Assembly (NCBI GenBank): GCA_046047235.1
Contig: JBJOII010000036.1
Location: forward strand, 1 to 33,394
DNA from: JBMTVN01 sp046047235
GTDB lineage: Bacteria > Verrucomicrobiota > Verrucomicrobiia > Limisphaerales > JAHDYP01
Length of the DNA stretch: 33,394 bases
Direction of reading: 5' to 3'
The translations under genes were made by a program, and so were the position numbers. Numbering within the stretch: the stretch's first letter is position 1; the number at the start of each line of letters is the position of its first letter. Of the stretch, positions 24,031-32,253 are shown in pieces. Below the pieces are notes generated by a model. It did not search any database. It saw nothing but the letters and a program-made list of their open reading frames with translations, and was not told the origin of the DNA.

Positions 24031-25485
24031 CTAGGCTTTCCTCAAAACCCCCAGCGCAACATCGTCAACAAACCCCGGCGCAGTCAACTCAAGGTCACCA
24101 CTCGAGTGGTTCAATTCCTGTCGCTCCAGCACCCTACCCTCCCTCGTCTCCACCCAATCCACTTGATATCGGCCCGCAGGGAGCACCAGCCGCAACTTCA
24201 CCGCTCCCTTCTCAAATAACCTCTCCGGACTCTTCTCCGGAGCGTCCGTGCGCCGCAAATACACCGCATAGGCCTTGCCCGGCTCCGCAAGTACCCGCGC
24301 ACTTACACCATCCGGCCCAATGGACCGCACAACATCCGCTGCAGGCCGCATCGCTATGAAATCAAAGCCGCGGATGAAATCCCCCAATGCTTTCATGGAT
24401 CTGCGAAACACCCGGTTGCCCCCACCAGGCGCAGTCGGCGGAGTAACAAAAGTCCCATCCTCGTGCCCAACTACAAAAGAATAATCCAAGTTGTTATACA
24501 ACCCGCCTCCGGCCATCACAAAATCCCAGCCCTCCAGCCGGTAAGGAACATCGTTCGTTCCGCGAAAGCCGGTCTCATCATCCCCAATCACCCGCCCCAA
24601 ACCGTAGTTCATCCCAACGGTCACCGGCGGGCTCGCATAATGGAAATTCAGAATCGATACCGCAGGATGTGGCGACTCCACCTTCGCACTGCCATTCGCG
24701 ATGTTCTGCGCAATGAGCTTCGGCCCAGCATGACCCTTCTGCGCATCCACAATCACCTCCGCAATCCGATGCTGCCACTCCAAGGACACGCCTCCAAAAT
24801 AGGGCTCGTTGCAAATCTCATAGAAGAAGTTGTCGAAATCACGCAGCTCCTCCACAAACTTCCGAACCATCCGCTCCTGAATCCCCAGCAAGCCCGCATG
24901 ACGATCCATCGTATACACATCGGTCCGCGCCAATTCAGCGGTGCCATTGATGTTGTTGCGGCGGTTCAGCGGACTCAAGGCCCACTGCTCCTCACCGTAG
25001 AACGGACAAAACAAGACAACCTCCACCACAATACCCTGTCGGCCCGCCTCCCGTAGAAAACCCTTCAGCCGCGCAAAATACTCCTGATCCCACTGCTCCA
25101 GATCAAACTTGTTCCCCCCACCCGCATACCCCAGCTCGCTACTCCTTGCCCATGGCGCCAAAAACCGCTCGCCATCGGGCGCCAAAGTATTCCGCGGTAT
25201 GTTAAACGCCCCCAATGGCTCAACATAAGCCCCTCCCGTGAAAATCCGGGTGTAGTTCATCCCGTCCGCCGCCAACGCCCCCAGGTACCTCACGTAATCA
25301 AAATCGGAGTTCAACACCCCCCCATAGTGCTCTCCAGATGTGACCAGTATGGTCGGCTCCCCACGCCAAAGAAAGTAATGCGGATTGTCCGGATGCAGCC
25401 GGATCGGAGCAGCTGCCACCAGGACACAAGCAAACAGCTGAACGAAAGAAACAACTCCTCGGAGGAACCATGAGTGTCGGGACAT
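24031..25485 (-). CDS. Secreted TIM-barrel glycoside hydrolase-like protein
   Basis: A 484-residue exported protein. ATG 25485 gives a signal peptide of about 26 residues ending in AAA and has AAAGAGG a few bases upstream. The barrel resembles clan A (GH5-like) enzymes: FYEICNEP holds Asn226-Glu227, the usual Asn plus acid/base pair, and IGDDETGF places Glu304 or a nearby acid as the candidate nucleophile. A beta-sandwich C-terminal region (about 390-484) resembles the putative collagen-binding domain often found in such proteins. The exact family and substrate cannot be fixed from sequence reading alone. It lies 78 bases after pyrD on the same strand, with no obvious functional link to it. 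Confidence 0.78.
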   Translation of the reverse strand: MSRHSWFLRGVVSFVQLFACVLVAAAPIRLHPDNPHYFLWRGEPTILVTSGEHYGGVLNSDFDYVRYLGALAADGMNYTRIFTGGAYVEPLGAFNIPRNTLAPDGERFLAPWARSSELGYAGGGNKFDLEQWDQEYFARLKGFLREAGRQGIVVEVVLFCPFYGEEQWALSPLNRRNNINGTAELARTDVYTMDRHAGLLGIQERMVRKFVEELRDFDNFFYEICNEPYFGGVSLEWQHRIAEVIVDAQKGHAGPKLIAQNIANGSAKVESPHPAVSILNFHYASPPVTVGMNYGLGRVIGDDETGFRGTNDVPYRLEGWDFVMAGGGLYNNLDYSFVVGHEDGTFVTPPTAPGGGNRVFRRSMKALGDFIRGFDFIAMRPAADVVRSIGPDGVSARVLAEPGKAYAVYLRRTDAPEKSPERLFEKGAVKLRLVLPAGRYQVDWVETREGRVLERQELNHSSGDLELTAPGFVDDVALGVLRKA

Positions 25486-25563
25486 GCTCCTCTTTACACC
25501 CGCTGCCCCCGCTTGAAAAGCATGCAGTCCATCCCCCAAAAACACCCAAAAATTAGTCCGCCC

Positions 25564-26664
25564 TCAGCGATGCGATGAACCCACCAGCTCATGCAGACTT
25601 CCCACCCCCTCGACCTCAAGTCTCGACTTCAAACCGTTCACCAAATCCCTCACCAACCACGGGCCTTCATAAACCAACCCAGAGTAAACCTGCAGTAAGG
25701 TAGCCCCCGCACACACCTTCTCCCATGCATCCTCCACGGAGAAAATTCCACCCACACCCACAATCGGAACACGACCCGCCGTCTGCCGATACAAGTGCGC
25801 AATCACCTCCGTGCTCCGCGCCCGTAAAGGACGCCCACTTAACCCTCCCGCCTCTCCGTAAACCACTCTCGCCTTCGCATCCGCCGTCTCGGGACGTTGT
25901 ATGGTCGTGTTCGTCGCCACTAAACCCGCCACCTCTCGCGCCTCCAGCAAACCCACAATCTCGTCCAAGGCGTCAAACGTCAGGTCCGGCGCAACCTTCA
26001 CCAGAATCGGCCTCCGCTCTCCCTTCGCATTCTCCTCCTGCAATGCCGCCAGTATCTCATCCAACGCCGCCTTATCCTGCAACTTCCGAAGATTCGGCGT
26101 GTTCGGCGAACTCACGTTCACCACCACAAAATCCACCAGATCCCGCACTAAACGAAATGAATAGCAGTAGTCCTCCGCTGCCCGCTCAAGTGGCGTTACC
26201 TTCGACTTGCCCAGATTCATCCCCACCGGATGCCCCGGCCACTGCCCCGCATCACGCCACTCCCGCAGCTTCCCCGCCACCTTGTCCGCACCCGGATTGT
26301 TGAAACCCATCCGGTTCACTATCGCCTCGTCCGCCACAGCTCGAAACACCCGCGGCCGGTCATTCCCCGGTTGACCATGCTGCGTCACCCCACCCAACTC
26401 CACATGCCCAAACCCCATCGCCTCCCAAGCCGGAACCGCCTCCGCAATCTTGTCCATCCCCGCCGCCAACCCTATCGGATTCGGAAACCTCAAACCCCAG
26501 CACTCCACCGGTAAAGCCTCAGCCCGACACAAGGCCGACAACCCCCACTTCGCCCAGCCATGACGGCTAACAAATCCCAACCCGTGAATCGTCCGGTCAT
26601 GAACCACCTCAGGGTTCTGTCGAAAAAGGATAGGCCGAGCCAAGTTGCGGTAGAGCCATCGCAT
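25564..26664 (-). CDS. pyrD: Dihydroorotate dehydrogenase (quinone), class 2
   Basis: Oxidises dihydroorotate to orotate in pyrimidine synthesis and passes electrons to membrane quinone. The N-terminal helix region (RWLYRNLARPILF) is the membrane-association segment of class 2 enzymes. FMN-site motifs are GLAAGMDK (66-72; most family members have Phe where Met70 stands), NRMGFNN and NVSSPNTPNLR, where Ser186 is the catalytic base. NTT and the late VGVGGIFS glycine motif are also present. At 366 residues the length is normal. It lies 63 bases downstream of the exonuclease gene on the same strand. Confidence 0.96.
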   Translation of the reverse strand: MRWLYRNLARPILFRQNPEVVHDRTIHGLGFVSRHGWAKWGLSALCRAEALPVECWGLRFPNPIGLAAGMDKIAEAVPAWEAMGFGHVELGGVTQHGQPGNDRPRVFRAVADEAIVNRMGFNNPGADKVAGKLREWRDAGQWPGHPVGMNLGKSKVTPLERAAEDYCYSFRLVRDLVDFVVVNVSSPNTPNLRKLQDKAALDEILAALQEENAKGERRPILVKVAPDLTFDALDEIVGLLEAREVAGLVATNTTIQRPETADAKARVVYGEAGGLSGRPLRARSTEVIAHLYRQTAGRVPIVGVGGIFSVEDAWEKVCAGATLLQVYSGLVYEGPWLVRDLVNGLKSRLEVEGVGSLHELVGSSHR

Positions 26665-26727
26665 CCGGCAAAGTCTCCCGACACCCTACCCGCGTGTCCA
26701 GATTCGAAATCAAAACCCACCCATCCC

Positions 26728-27462
26728 TCAGCGAATGCCAGCCAGCCTTTCCGACCACACCCGATACAGCTCCACCGTAGCCCGAACATCCCTCAAACAA
26801 TACTCCGCAATCTCCCGATACCTCCCGTCCTCCATCAACCGCCCCACATCCATCCCCGAAATCCCCTCGCTCTTCGGCGAGACAATTCCAAATGCCTTGC
26901 AGTAAAAATCCAGATTGAACCGCCGCGCCGCACCATCCCGGCCACTCACATTGTAAAAGGTCAACTGCTCCGCCAAATCACAGTGCGGATCACATTGAAA
27001 TCGATACCCCAACCAGTCCTTCCGTGTAATCGGCACGTTCAACAATGCAGAACGCAAATAGATGAACGGCACATCAAAACCCCGCCCATTAAAGGTCACC
27101 ACACGGTCAAACCTCGATGCCGCCGTCCAAAACGTCGTCAATAACTCCACCTCGTCCGGACAAGGCACAAATTGAACCTGACCCCCACCGCCACCCACAG
27201 GCGGCTCCTCCTCAAAATCATCCGCCAGGTAAACCACCTGACCTCCTCCCGAATCCGCATTCACCATCGCAATACAAACCACCTGCGACGTCAGCGGATA
27301 CAAACTCATCTGCTGCTTCAACTCCCCTCGCCTTGCCTCCTGGGCCTCAGGCGTCGGCTGCCTCGCAGCATCACGAAACAAATACTCCTGCTGCACCTCG
27401 TCAAACGCCTCAACCGGCATCGCCGAGGTCTCAATGTCAAATACCAGCGTGGACTTCGACAC
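26728..27462 (-). CDS. PolB-like 3'-5' exonuclease
   Basis: A 244-residue predicted DEDDy-type nuclease related to the proofreading domain of family B DNA polymerases (PF10108 type). The three catalytic motifs are FDIET (Asp9, Glu11), FNGRGFDVPF (Asp130) and YCLRDVRAT (Tyr221, Asp225). There is no polymerase domain. Its role may be in DNA repair or RNA processing; this is not known for the family member here. The start is GTG 27460-27462 directly before FDIET, with no strong ribosome site. It lies downstream of the histone-like gene but is separated from it by a terminator hairpin. Confidence 0.88.
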   Translation of the reverse strand: MSKSTLVFDIETSAMPVEAFDEVQQEYLFRDAARQPTPEAQEARRGELKQQMSLYPLTSQVVCIAMVNADSGGGQVVYLADDFEEEPPVGGGGGQVQFVPCPDEVELLTTFWTAASRFDRVVTFNGRGFDVPFIYLRSALLNVPITRKDWLGYRFQCDPHCDLAEQLTFYNVSGRDGAARRFNLDFYCKAFGIVSPKSEGISGMDVGRLMEDGRYREIAEYCLRDVRATVELYRVWSERLAGIR

Positions 27463-27483
27463 AATCTGAAAACTTCAGGGGTA

Positions 27484-27536
27484 CAAAAAGCCAGGATGGC
27501 GGTCCTGGGGTTGGTATACAGGACACGCCATCCTGA
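27484..27536 (-). terminator. Rho-independent terminator after the histone-like gene
   Basis: On the minus strand CAGGATGGCG (27535-27526) pairs with CGCCATCCTG (27501-27492), 10 of 10 bases. Inside it GTCCTG (27524-27519) pairs with CAGGAC (27507-27502), with one unpaired base between the stems and an 11-base loop. Five T residues follow (27489-27485). It would end the histone-like transcript, although it also lies only 30 bases before the exonuclease start and could act as an attenuator. Confidence 0.8.
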
Positions 27537-27559
27537 GTTTCAACTATCGGAAGTAGAGG

Positions 27560-27772
27560 TTACTTCTTCTTTGCAACCTTCTTGGCAGCCTTCTTGGCCG
27601 GAGCTTTCGCGGCAGCCTTCTTGGCCGGAGCCTTCTTCGCTACCTTCTTGGCGGGAGCCTTCGCAGCAGCTTTCTTGGCCGGAGCCTTCTTCGCTACCTT
27701 CTTGGCAGGCGCCTTGGCAGCAGCCTTCTTGGGAGCCGCCTTCTTCTTAGCAACCTTTTTCTTTGCGGGCAC
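27560..27772 (-). CDS. Lysine/alanine-rich histone H1-like protein
   Basis: A 70-residue, extremely basic protein made almost only of Lys, Ala, Pro and Val. After a start rich in K it consists of an 18-residue unit (KKAAAKAPAKKVAKKAPA) repeated twice and a partial third copy, resembling the C-terminal tail of histone H1 and bacterial AlgP/Hc1-type proteins. Such proteins bind DNA non-specifically and compact or shield the nucleoid. The start GTG 27772-27770 has GGAGGT 8 bases upstream, so expression is likely strong. The complementary strand is also open across the gene only because of the repeat. Confidence 0.88.
   Translation of the reverse strand: MPAKKKVAKKKAAPKKAAAKAPAKKVAKKAPAKKAAAKAPAKKVAKKAPAKKAAAKAPAKKAAKKVAKKK
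27597..27740 (-). repeat. 54-base tandem coding repeat in the histone-like gene
   Basis: The DNA repeats with a period of about 54 bases (about 2.7 copies), matching the 18-residue protein unit. Copies differ mostly at third codon positions. Boundaries are approximate. Confidence 0.65.
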
Positions 27773-27780
27773 TTGATGTC

Positions 27781-27786
27781 ACCTCC
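27781..27786 (-). promoter_or_regulatory. Strong ribosome binding site of the histone-like gene
   Basis: Reads GGAGGT on the minus strand, 8 bases before the GTG start. It is one of the best ribosome sites in the window and confirms that this short repetitive frame is a gene. Confidence 0.8.
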
Positions 27787-27997
27787 GTTCCAATTGTTTG
27801 ATGGTTTGGGGGAAGATGCCGCCAGTCACATCATCATGTGTTCTATGTTCACAATTTGCGTGACTATCTCTGGGCATCTGACGAAGACATTTAACAAAAC
27901 TTTTCATACTGACTAGTCTTTTCTTCGCACCATCTCCGTTTGTCCCTCACCAAATCTTCCTTCAAACCGCACCACTCGCACGCTACCTTGCCCGCGC

Positions 27998-30580
27998 ATG
28001 GCCAAAGAAACGCAACTCACACCCATGATGCTGCAGTACCAACGCATCAAAAGCGAGTTGCCTCGCGATGCACTGCTCCTCTTCCGCCTCGGTGACTTCT
28101 ACGAGATGTTCTTCGATGATGCACGCGGCGGCGCGTCAATCCTCAACGTCGCACTCACGAAACGCGGCAGCACACCCATGTGCGGAATCCCCTTCCACGC
28201 CGCAGATTCCTACATCGCTCGCCTCCTCCGCGCCGGAAAGAAGGTCGCCATCTGTGACCAAGTCGAGGAACCCAAACCCGGCCAGCTCGTCAAACGCGCC
28301 GTCACCAAAATCCTCAGCCCGGGCACCCACTTCGATGAACGCCTCCTCCAGGCCGAACGACATAACTTCCTCGCCGCCGTCTCCCAAAACGGCAAATGCT
28401 TCGGCCTCGCCTCGATCGACCTCACCACCGCCTCCTTCCAAGCCACCGAAATCGAAACAACCGACGCCCTCATCGCCGAACTCGAACGCCTCCGCCCGGC
28501 CGAACTCATCTTCCCCTCCGAAACCTCCGAACTCTGCACGCTGCTCGACCGCAGCGCCCCCTGCCTACAACCCCACGACGACTGGGCCTTCGTCCCCGAA
28601 ACCGCAACGTTCACCCTCCACGAACACTTTAAAGTCGCCACGCTCGATGGATTCGGACTCCGTGACCACCCCGCAGCAGTCGGAGCCGCAGGAGCCGCCC
28701 TCCATTACCTCACCCAAACGCTCCGCCGCGATACCGCCCACCTCCACTCCCTCCACTACTACCAACCCTCGTCCTTCCTCCAACTCGACGCCTCCACCCT
28801 CCGACATCTCGAAGTCCTCGAACCCCTCCACGCCGACGCCCCCAAACCCGGCAGCCTCTTCCAAGCCCTGCACAATACCACCACCCCCATGGGCGGACGA
28901 CGCCTCCGCGACTGGCTCTCGCTCCCACTCGCCAATGTCAACGCCATCCAACAACGTCAGGAGGTCATCCAGCACTTCCTCGATGAACCCAATATCCTCG
29001 AGTCCTTCCGCGCTGAACTCGCCCAGGTCCGCGACCTCGAACGCACCCTCGGCCGCCTCAGCGTCGGTAATGGCAACGCCCGCGACCTCCAGGCCCTCCG
29101 CCTCTCCCTCTCCAAAATCCCGTTCCTGCGAAATATCCTCTCCTCCCTACCACAGGAAACCCAAGCCGATACCCTCCTCAACGATGCAACGACCCCAAAC
29201 CCCAAGAGCCCGCTGCTCCTCGGCCTGCTAGACCAACTCACGGAACTCCCCGAACTCGAGTCCCTCATCGAACGCGCCATCGTCGATGAACCACCCCTCG
29301 CCCTCAAGGAAGGCGGCATCATCCGCGAAGGCTTCAACCCCGCACTCGATGAACTCCATCAGGCCAGCAGCGACGGCAAAAACTGGATCGCCCGCCTCCA
29401 ACAACAGGAAATCGAACGCACCGGAATCTCCTCACTCAAAATCCGCTTCAACTCCGTCTTCGGCTACTTCATCGAAGTCACACGCGCCAACCTCGACAAG
29501 GTCCCCACGGAATACATCCGGAAACAAACCATCGCTAACGGCGAACGCTTCATCACCCCAGAACTCAAGGAAATGGAAGGCAAAATCCTCGGGGCCGATG
29601 AACGCAGCGCGAAACTCGAATACGAACTCTTCCTCCAAGTCCGCGAAAACGTCATCACGCACGTACCCTCCATCCAAAAAACCGCCGACGCTCTCGCCCA
29701 ACTCGATGTCCTCGCCAGCTTCGCCGATACCGCACGACACCAGAATTACTGCCGGCCGAAGATCAATGACGAAGGAGTGCTCGATATCCGCGATGGCCGC
29801 CACCCCGTCCTCGACCAGTCCGCCAGCGGCGATCGATTCGTCCCCAATGACACCATACTCGATATCACTAAGCAGCAGATCATGCTCATCACCGGCCCAA
29901 ACATGGCCGGCAAAAGCACCTTCATCCGTCAAACCGCCCTCCTCGCCCTCCTCGCCCATACCGGCTCGTTCATACCCGCCTCGCAAGCCCGCATCGATCG
30001 CGTGGATCGCATCTTCTCCCGCATCGGCGCCAGCGACGACCTCTCACGCGGCCAGTCCACCTTCATGGTCGAAATGAGCGAAACCGCCAACATCCTCAAT
30101 AACGCCACCGCCCACAGCCTGATCGTCCTCGATGAAATCGGACGCGGTACCAGCACCTTCGACGGACTCAGCCTCGCCTGGTCCATCGTCGAATACCTCC
30201 ACCACGTCGTCGGTGCAAAAACGCTCTTCGCCACCCATTACCACGAGTTAACCGAACTCGCCGGCCGCCTGCCCCGCTTGCAGAATTTCAACGTCGCCGT
30301 ACGCGAATGGAAAGACCACATCGTGTTCCTCCACAAAATCCTGCCCGGAGGAACCGATAAAAGTTACGGCATCCAGGTCGCCCGCCTCGCAGGCATCCCC
30401 AAAAGCGTCATCGAACGCTCCAAGGAAATCCTGCGCAACCTCGAAGAATCCGAACTCACCCCCGAAGGCAACGTGCGCCGAACACCCGCAACCACCAACA
30501 CCCGCGCCCGCCATGAACGCCGTAAACTCCAACAGCTCGGACCACCCCCGCAACTAGACCTCTTCTCAAATAATACTTAA
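27998..30580 (+). CDS. mutS: DNA mismatch repair ATPase MutS
   Basis: Recognises mismatches and small loops and, after ATP binding, recruits the rest of the mismatch repair machinery. The 860-residue protein has the full MutS1 layout. The mismatch-recognition motif Phe34-Tyr-Glu36 lies in GDFYEMFF, followed by connector, lever and clamp domains. The ATPase has Walker A GPNMAGKS at 633-640, DEIGRGTSTFDG with Asp712-Glu713, and THYHELTEL. The C-terminal QLDLFS resembles the sliding-clamp binding motif. It starts at ATG 27998. It is divergent from the histone-like gene across a 225-base gap, and 46 bases separate it from the next gene. Confidence 0.97.
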   Translation: MAKETQLTPMMLQYQRIKSELPRDALLLFRLGDFYEMFFDDARGGASILNVALTKRGSTPMCGIPFHAADSYIARLLRAGKKVAICDQVEEPKPGQLVKRAVTKILSPGTHFDERLLQAERHNFLAAVSQNGKCFGLASIDLTTASFQATEIETTDALIAELERLRPAELIFPSETSELCTLLDRSAPCLQPHDDWAFVPETATFTLHEHFKVATLDGFGLRDHPAAVGAAGAALHYLTQTLRRDTAHLHSLHYYQPSSFLQLDASTLRHLEVLEPLHADAPKPGSLFQALHNTTTPMGGRRLRDWLSLPLANVNAIQQRQEVIQHFLDEPNILESFRAELAQVRDLERTLGRLSVGNGNARDLQALRLSLSKIPFLRNILSSLPQETQADTLLNDATTPNPKSPLLLGLLDQLTELPELESLIERAIVDEPPLALKEGGIIREGFNPALDELHQASSDGKNWIARLQQQEIERTGISSLKIRFNSVFGYFIEVTRANLDKVPTEYIRKQTIANGERFITPELKEMEGKILGADERSAKLEYELFLQVRENVITHVPSIQKTADALAQLDVLASFADTARHQNYCRPKINDEGVLDIRDGRHPVLDQSASGDRFVPNDTILDITKQQIMLITGPNMAGKSTFIRQTALLALLAHTGSFIPASQARIDRVDRIFSRIGASDDLSRGQSTFMVEMSETANILNNATAHSLIVLDEIGRGTSTFDGLSLAWSIVEYLHHVVGAKTLFATHYHELTELAGRLPRLQNFNVAVREWKDHIVFLHKILPGGTDKSYGIQVARLAGIPKSVIERSKEILRNLEESELTPEGNVRRTPATTNTRARHERRKLQQLGPPPQLDLFSNNT

Positions 30581-30626
30581 CGCAACCAGGTCACCCACGC
30601 CGTAAACCTTCGTCGCACAACCCGCC

Positions 30627-31820
30627 GTGAGCCCATCCGATAAGATCGATTCCAGTTTCTCCATCAACTGGCGCCACCAAATCCTCTTCACCCGAGGCGT
30701 GTTCCAACAGGATAACCCCGTCCTCGCCAATACCATCAACAGCCACCCCTCAGCCAATAATCCCACCCGCCTCCTACTGGTCGTAGACGGCGGACTCGCC
30801 ATAGACCACCCGGGTATCCTCGACGAAGCCTGCCAATACTTCGCCCAGCACGAACCACAACTCCACCTCGCCGGACCACCCCTCGTCGTAACCGGCGGCG
30901 AAACCGCCAAAAACGACCCCGCCATCCTCCACTCGCTCTACCAGGAAATCCATCGCCGACGCATCGATCGCCACTCCTGGGTCCTCGCCCTCGGCGGCGG
31001 CGCGCTGCTCGATGTCGTCGGCTTCGCCACCGCCACCGCCCACCGCGGCTGCCGCCACCTCCGCCTCCCCACCACCACCCTCGCCCAAGCCGACTCCGGC
31101 GTAGGCGTCAAAAACGGTATCAACCTCTTCGGTAAAAAGAACTTCGTCGGCTCCTTCGCCCCACCCGCCGCCGTTATCAACGATTTCGAATTCCTCCAAA
31201 CCCTCCCCAAACATCACCTCTGCTCCGGCTGCGTCGAAGGCCTCAAGGTGGCCCTCATCCGCGATGCCCGCTTCTTCTCCTGGATCGAACAACACGCCGC
31301 CAACCTCGGCCACGGCCAGCTCGAATTCATCGAAACCCTCATCCACCGCTGCGCCGAACTCCACGTCCAACACATCACCACCGGCGGTGACCCCTTCGAA
31401 ACCGGATCCGCCCGCCCCCTCGACTTCGGACACTGGAGCGCCCATAAACTCGAAGCCACCTCCAATTACCAACTCTCCCACGGCGATGCCGTCGCCATCG
31501 GTATCGCTCTCGATACGCTCTACGCCCGCAATATCGGACTCCTCAACGCCGATGTCGCTGAACGCATCCTCCATGTCCTCTCCCTGCTCGGCTTCAACCT
31601 CGACTCCCCGGAACTCATGCGCCGCAACAGCAACGGCGAGCTCCTCCTCCTCGATGGCCTGGACGAATTCCGCGAACACCTCGGCGGTCAACTCACCATC
31701 ACTCTCCTCCGTGGAATCGGCACCTCAATCGAGGTGCATGACTACCAACGCGAAGAACTCGAGCCCTGCATCCGCGAACTCCACGAACGCCAAATCCAAC
31801 GCCCTCAACCCAGGAAGTAA
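30627..31820 (+). CDS. EboD-like 3-dehydroquinate synthase family protein
   Basis: A 397-residue member of the sugar-phosphate cyclase (dehydroquinate synthase) superfamily, resembling EboD of the ebo cluster rather than housekeeping AroB. Visible features are VVDGG (NAD site), GGGALLDVVGF (123-133), RLPTTTLAQADSGVGVKNGIN with Lys162, and metal-ligand candidates Glu204 (in VEGLK), His269 or His273 (in GHWSAH) and His285 (in HGDAVAIG). The family uses NAD and a divalent metal to cyclise sugar phosphates. In ebo clusters its substrate is unknown, and the cluster has been linked to moving biosynthetic precursors to the periplasm. The start is GTG 30627. The following genes support the ebo assignment. 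Confidence 0.85.
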   Translation: MSPSDKIDSSFSINWRHQILFTRGVFQQDNPVLANTINSHPSANNPTRLLLVVDGGLAIDHPGILDEACQYFAQHEPQLHLAGPPLVVTGGETAKNDPAILHSLYQEIHRRRIDRHSWVLALGGGALLDVVGFATATAHRGCRHLRLPTTTLAQADSGVGVKNGINLFGKKNFVGSFAPPAAVINDFEFLQTLPKHHLCSGCVEGLKVALIRDARFFSWIEQHAANLGHGQLEFIETLIHRCAELHVQHITTGGDPFETGSARPLDFGHWSAHKLEATSNYQLSHGDAVAIGIALDTLYARNIGLLNADVAERILHVLSLLGFNLDSPELMRRNSNGELLLLDGLDEFREHLGGQLTITLLRGIGTSIEVHDYQREELEPCIRELHERQIQRPQPRK

Positions 31821-31873
31821 CCCCAAAACCTGCCCCGGTGTCGGATCCCGCCCGCACCCTTCACTCGCCAACC

Positions 31874-32242
31874 ATGAAACCCGTCGATCCCGCATCAACA
31901 GGTCTCGAGGTGATCCAACATCAAACCCGGCTCGATAACACTCGGCTGGCTCTCGCAGCCATCGCAATCCCCCTGCACTTCTCCGGCGCCTTGGTTCAGC
32001 TCGGCCTACGCAACTCGCTCAGCCTGATCGGCGTCCCTACCACAACCCAGGAAGCGCTCGCAGCCATCGCCCTCGCAGGCAGCTTCGCCGCATCATCCAT
32101 CCTCGGCTGGACGATGCTGCTCCCCCTCCTGGCAGGCAAATCCGGCTGGAGATCCCAAATCGCCTGCCTGATCGCCATCCCCATGGCGCTCCTCAGCGGA
32201 CTCCTCCTCTGGGGCCTAGTCGCCATGCTCAGAAATATCTAG
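31874..32242 (+). CDS. Small membrane protein of unknown function in the ebo-like cluster
   Basis: 122 residues from ATG 31874 (a GTG at 31838 is also in frame). A polar N-terminus of about 22 residues is followed by three probable hydrophobic helices at about 25-45, 60-86 and 95-119. No family is recognised. It sits between the EboD-like gene and the EboF-like gene, 53 and 11 bases from them, so it is probably part of the same operon. It is not one of the six ebo proteins I know, unless it is a divergent eboA-like or a lineage-specific addition. Confidence 0.7.
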   Translation: MKPVDPASTGLEVIQHQTRLDNTRLALAAIAIPLHFSGALVQLGLRNSLSLIGVPTTTQEALAAIALAGSFAASSILGWTMLLPLLAGKSGWRSQIACLIAIPMALLSGLLLWGLVAMLRNI

Positions 32243-32253
32243 CCTCCCCCACC

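Noticed and set aside
27597..27740. Repeat array resembling a CRISPR
   Set aside because: Units are directly adjacent, coding and in frame, with no unique spacers.
27172..27776. Plus-strand frames with Trp/Ser/Pro or Ala/Phe repeats opposite the histone-like gene
   Set aside because: They are complements of the 54-base coding repeat. The minus strand has the GGAGGT site, a start and a terminator.
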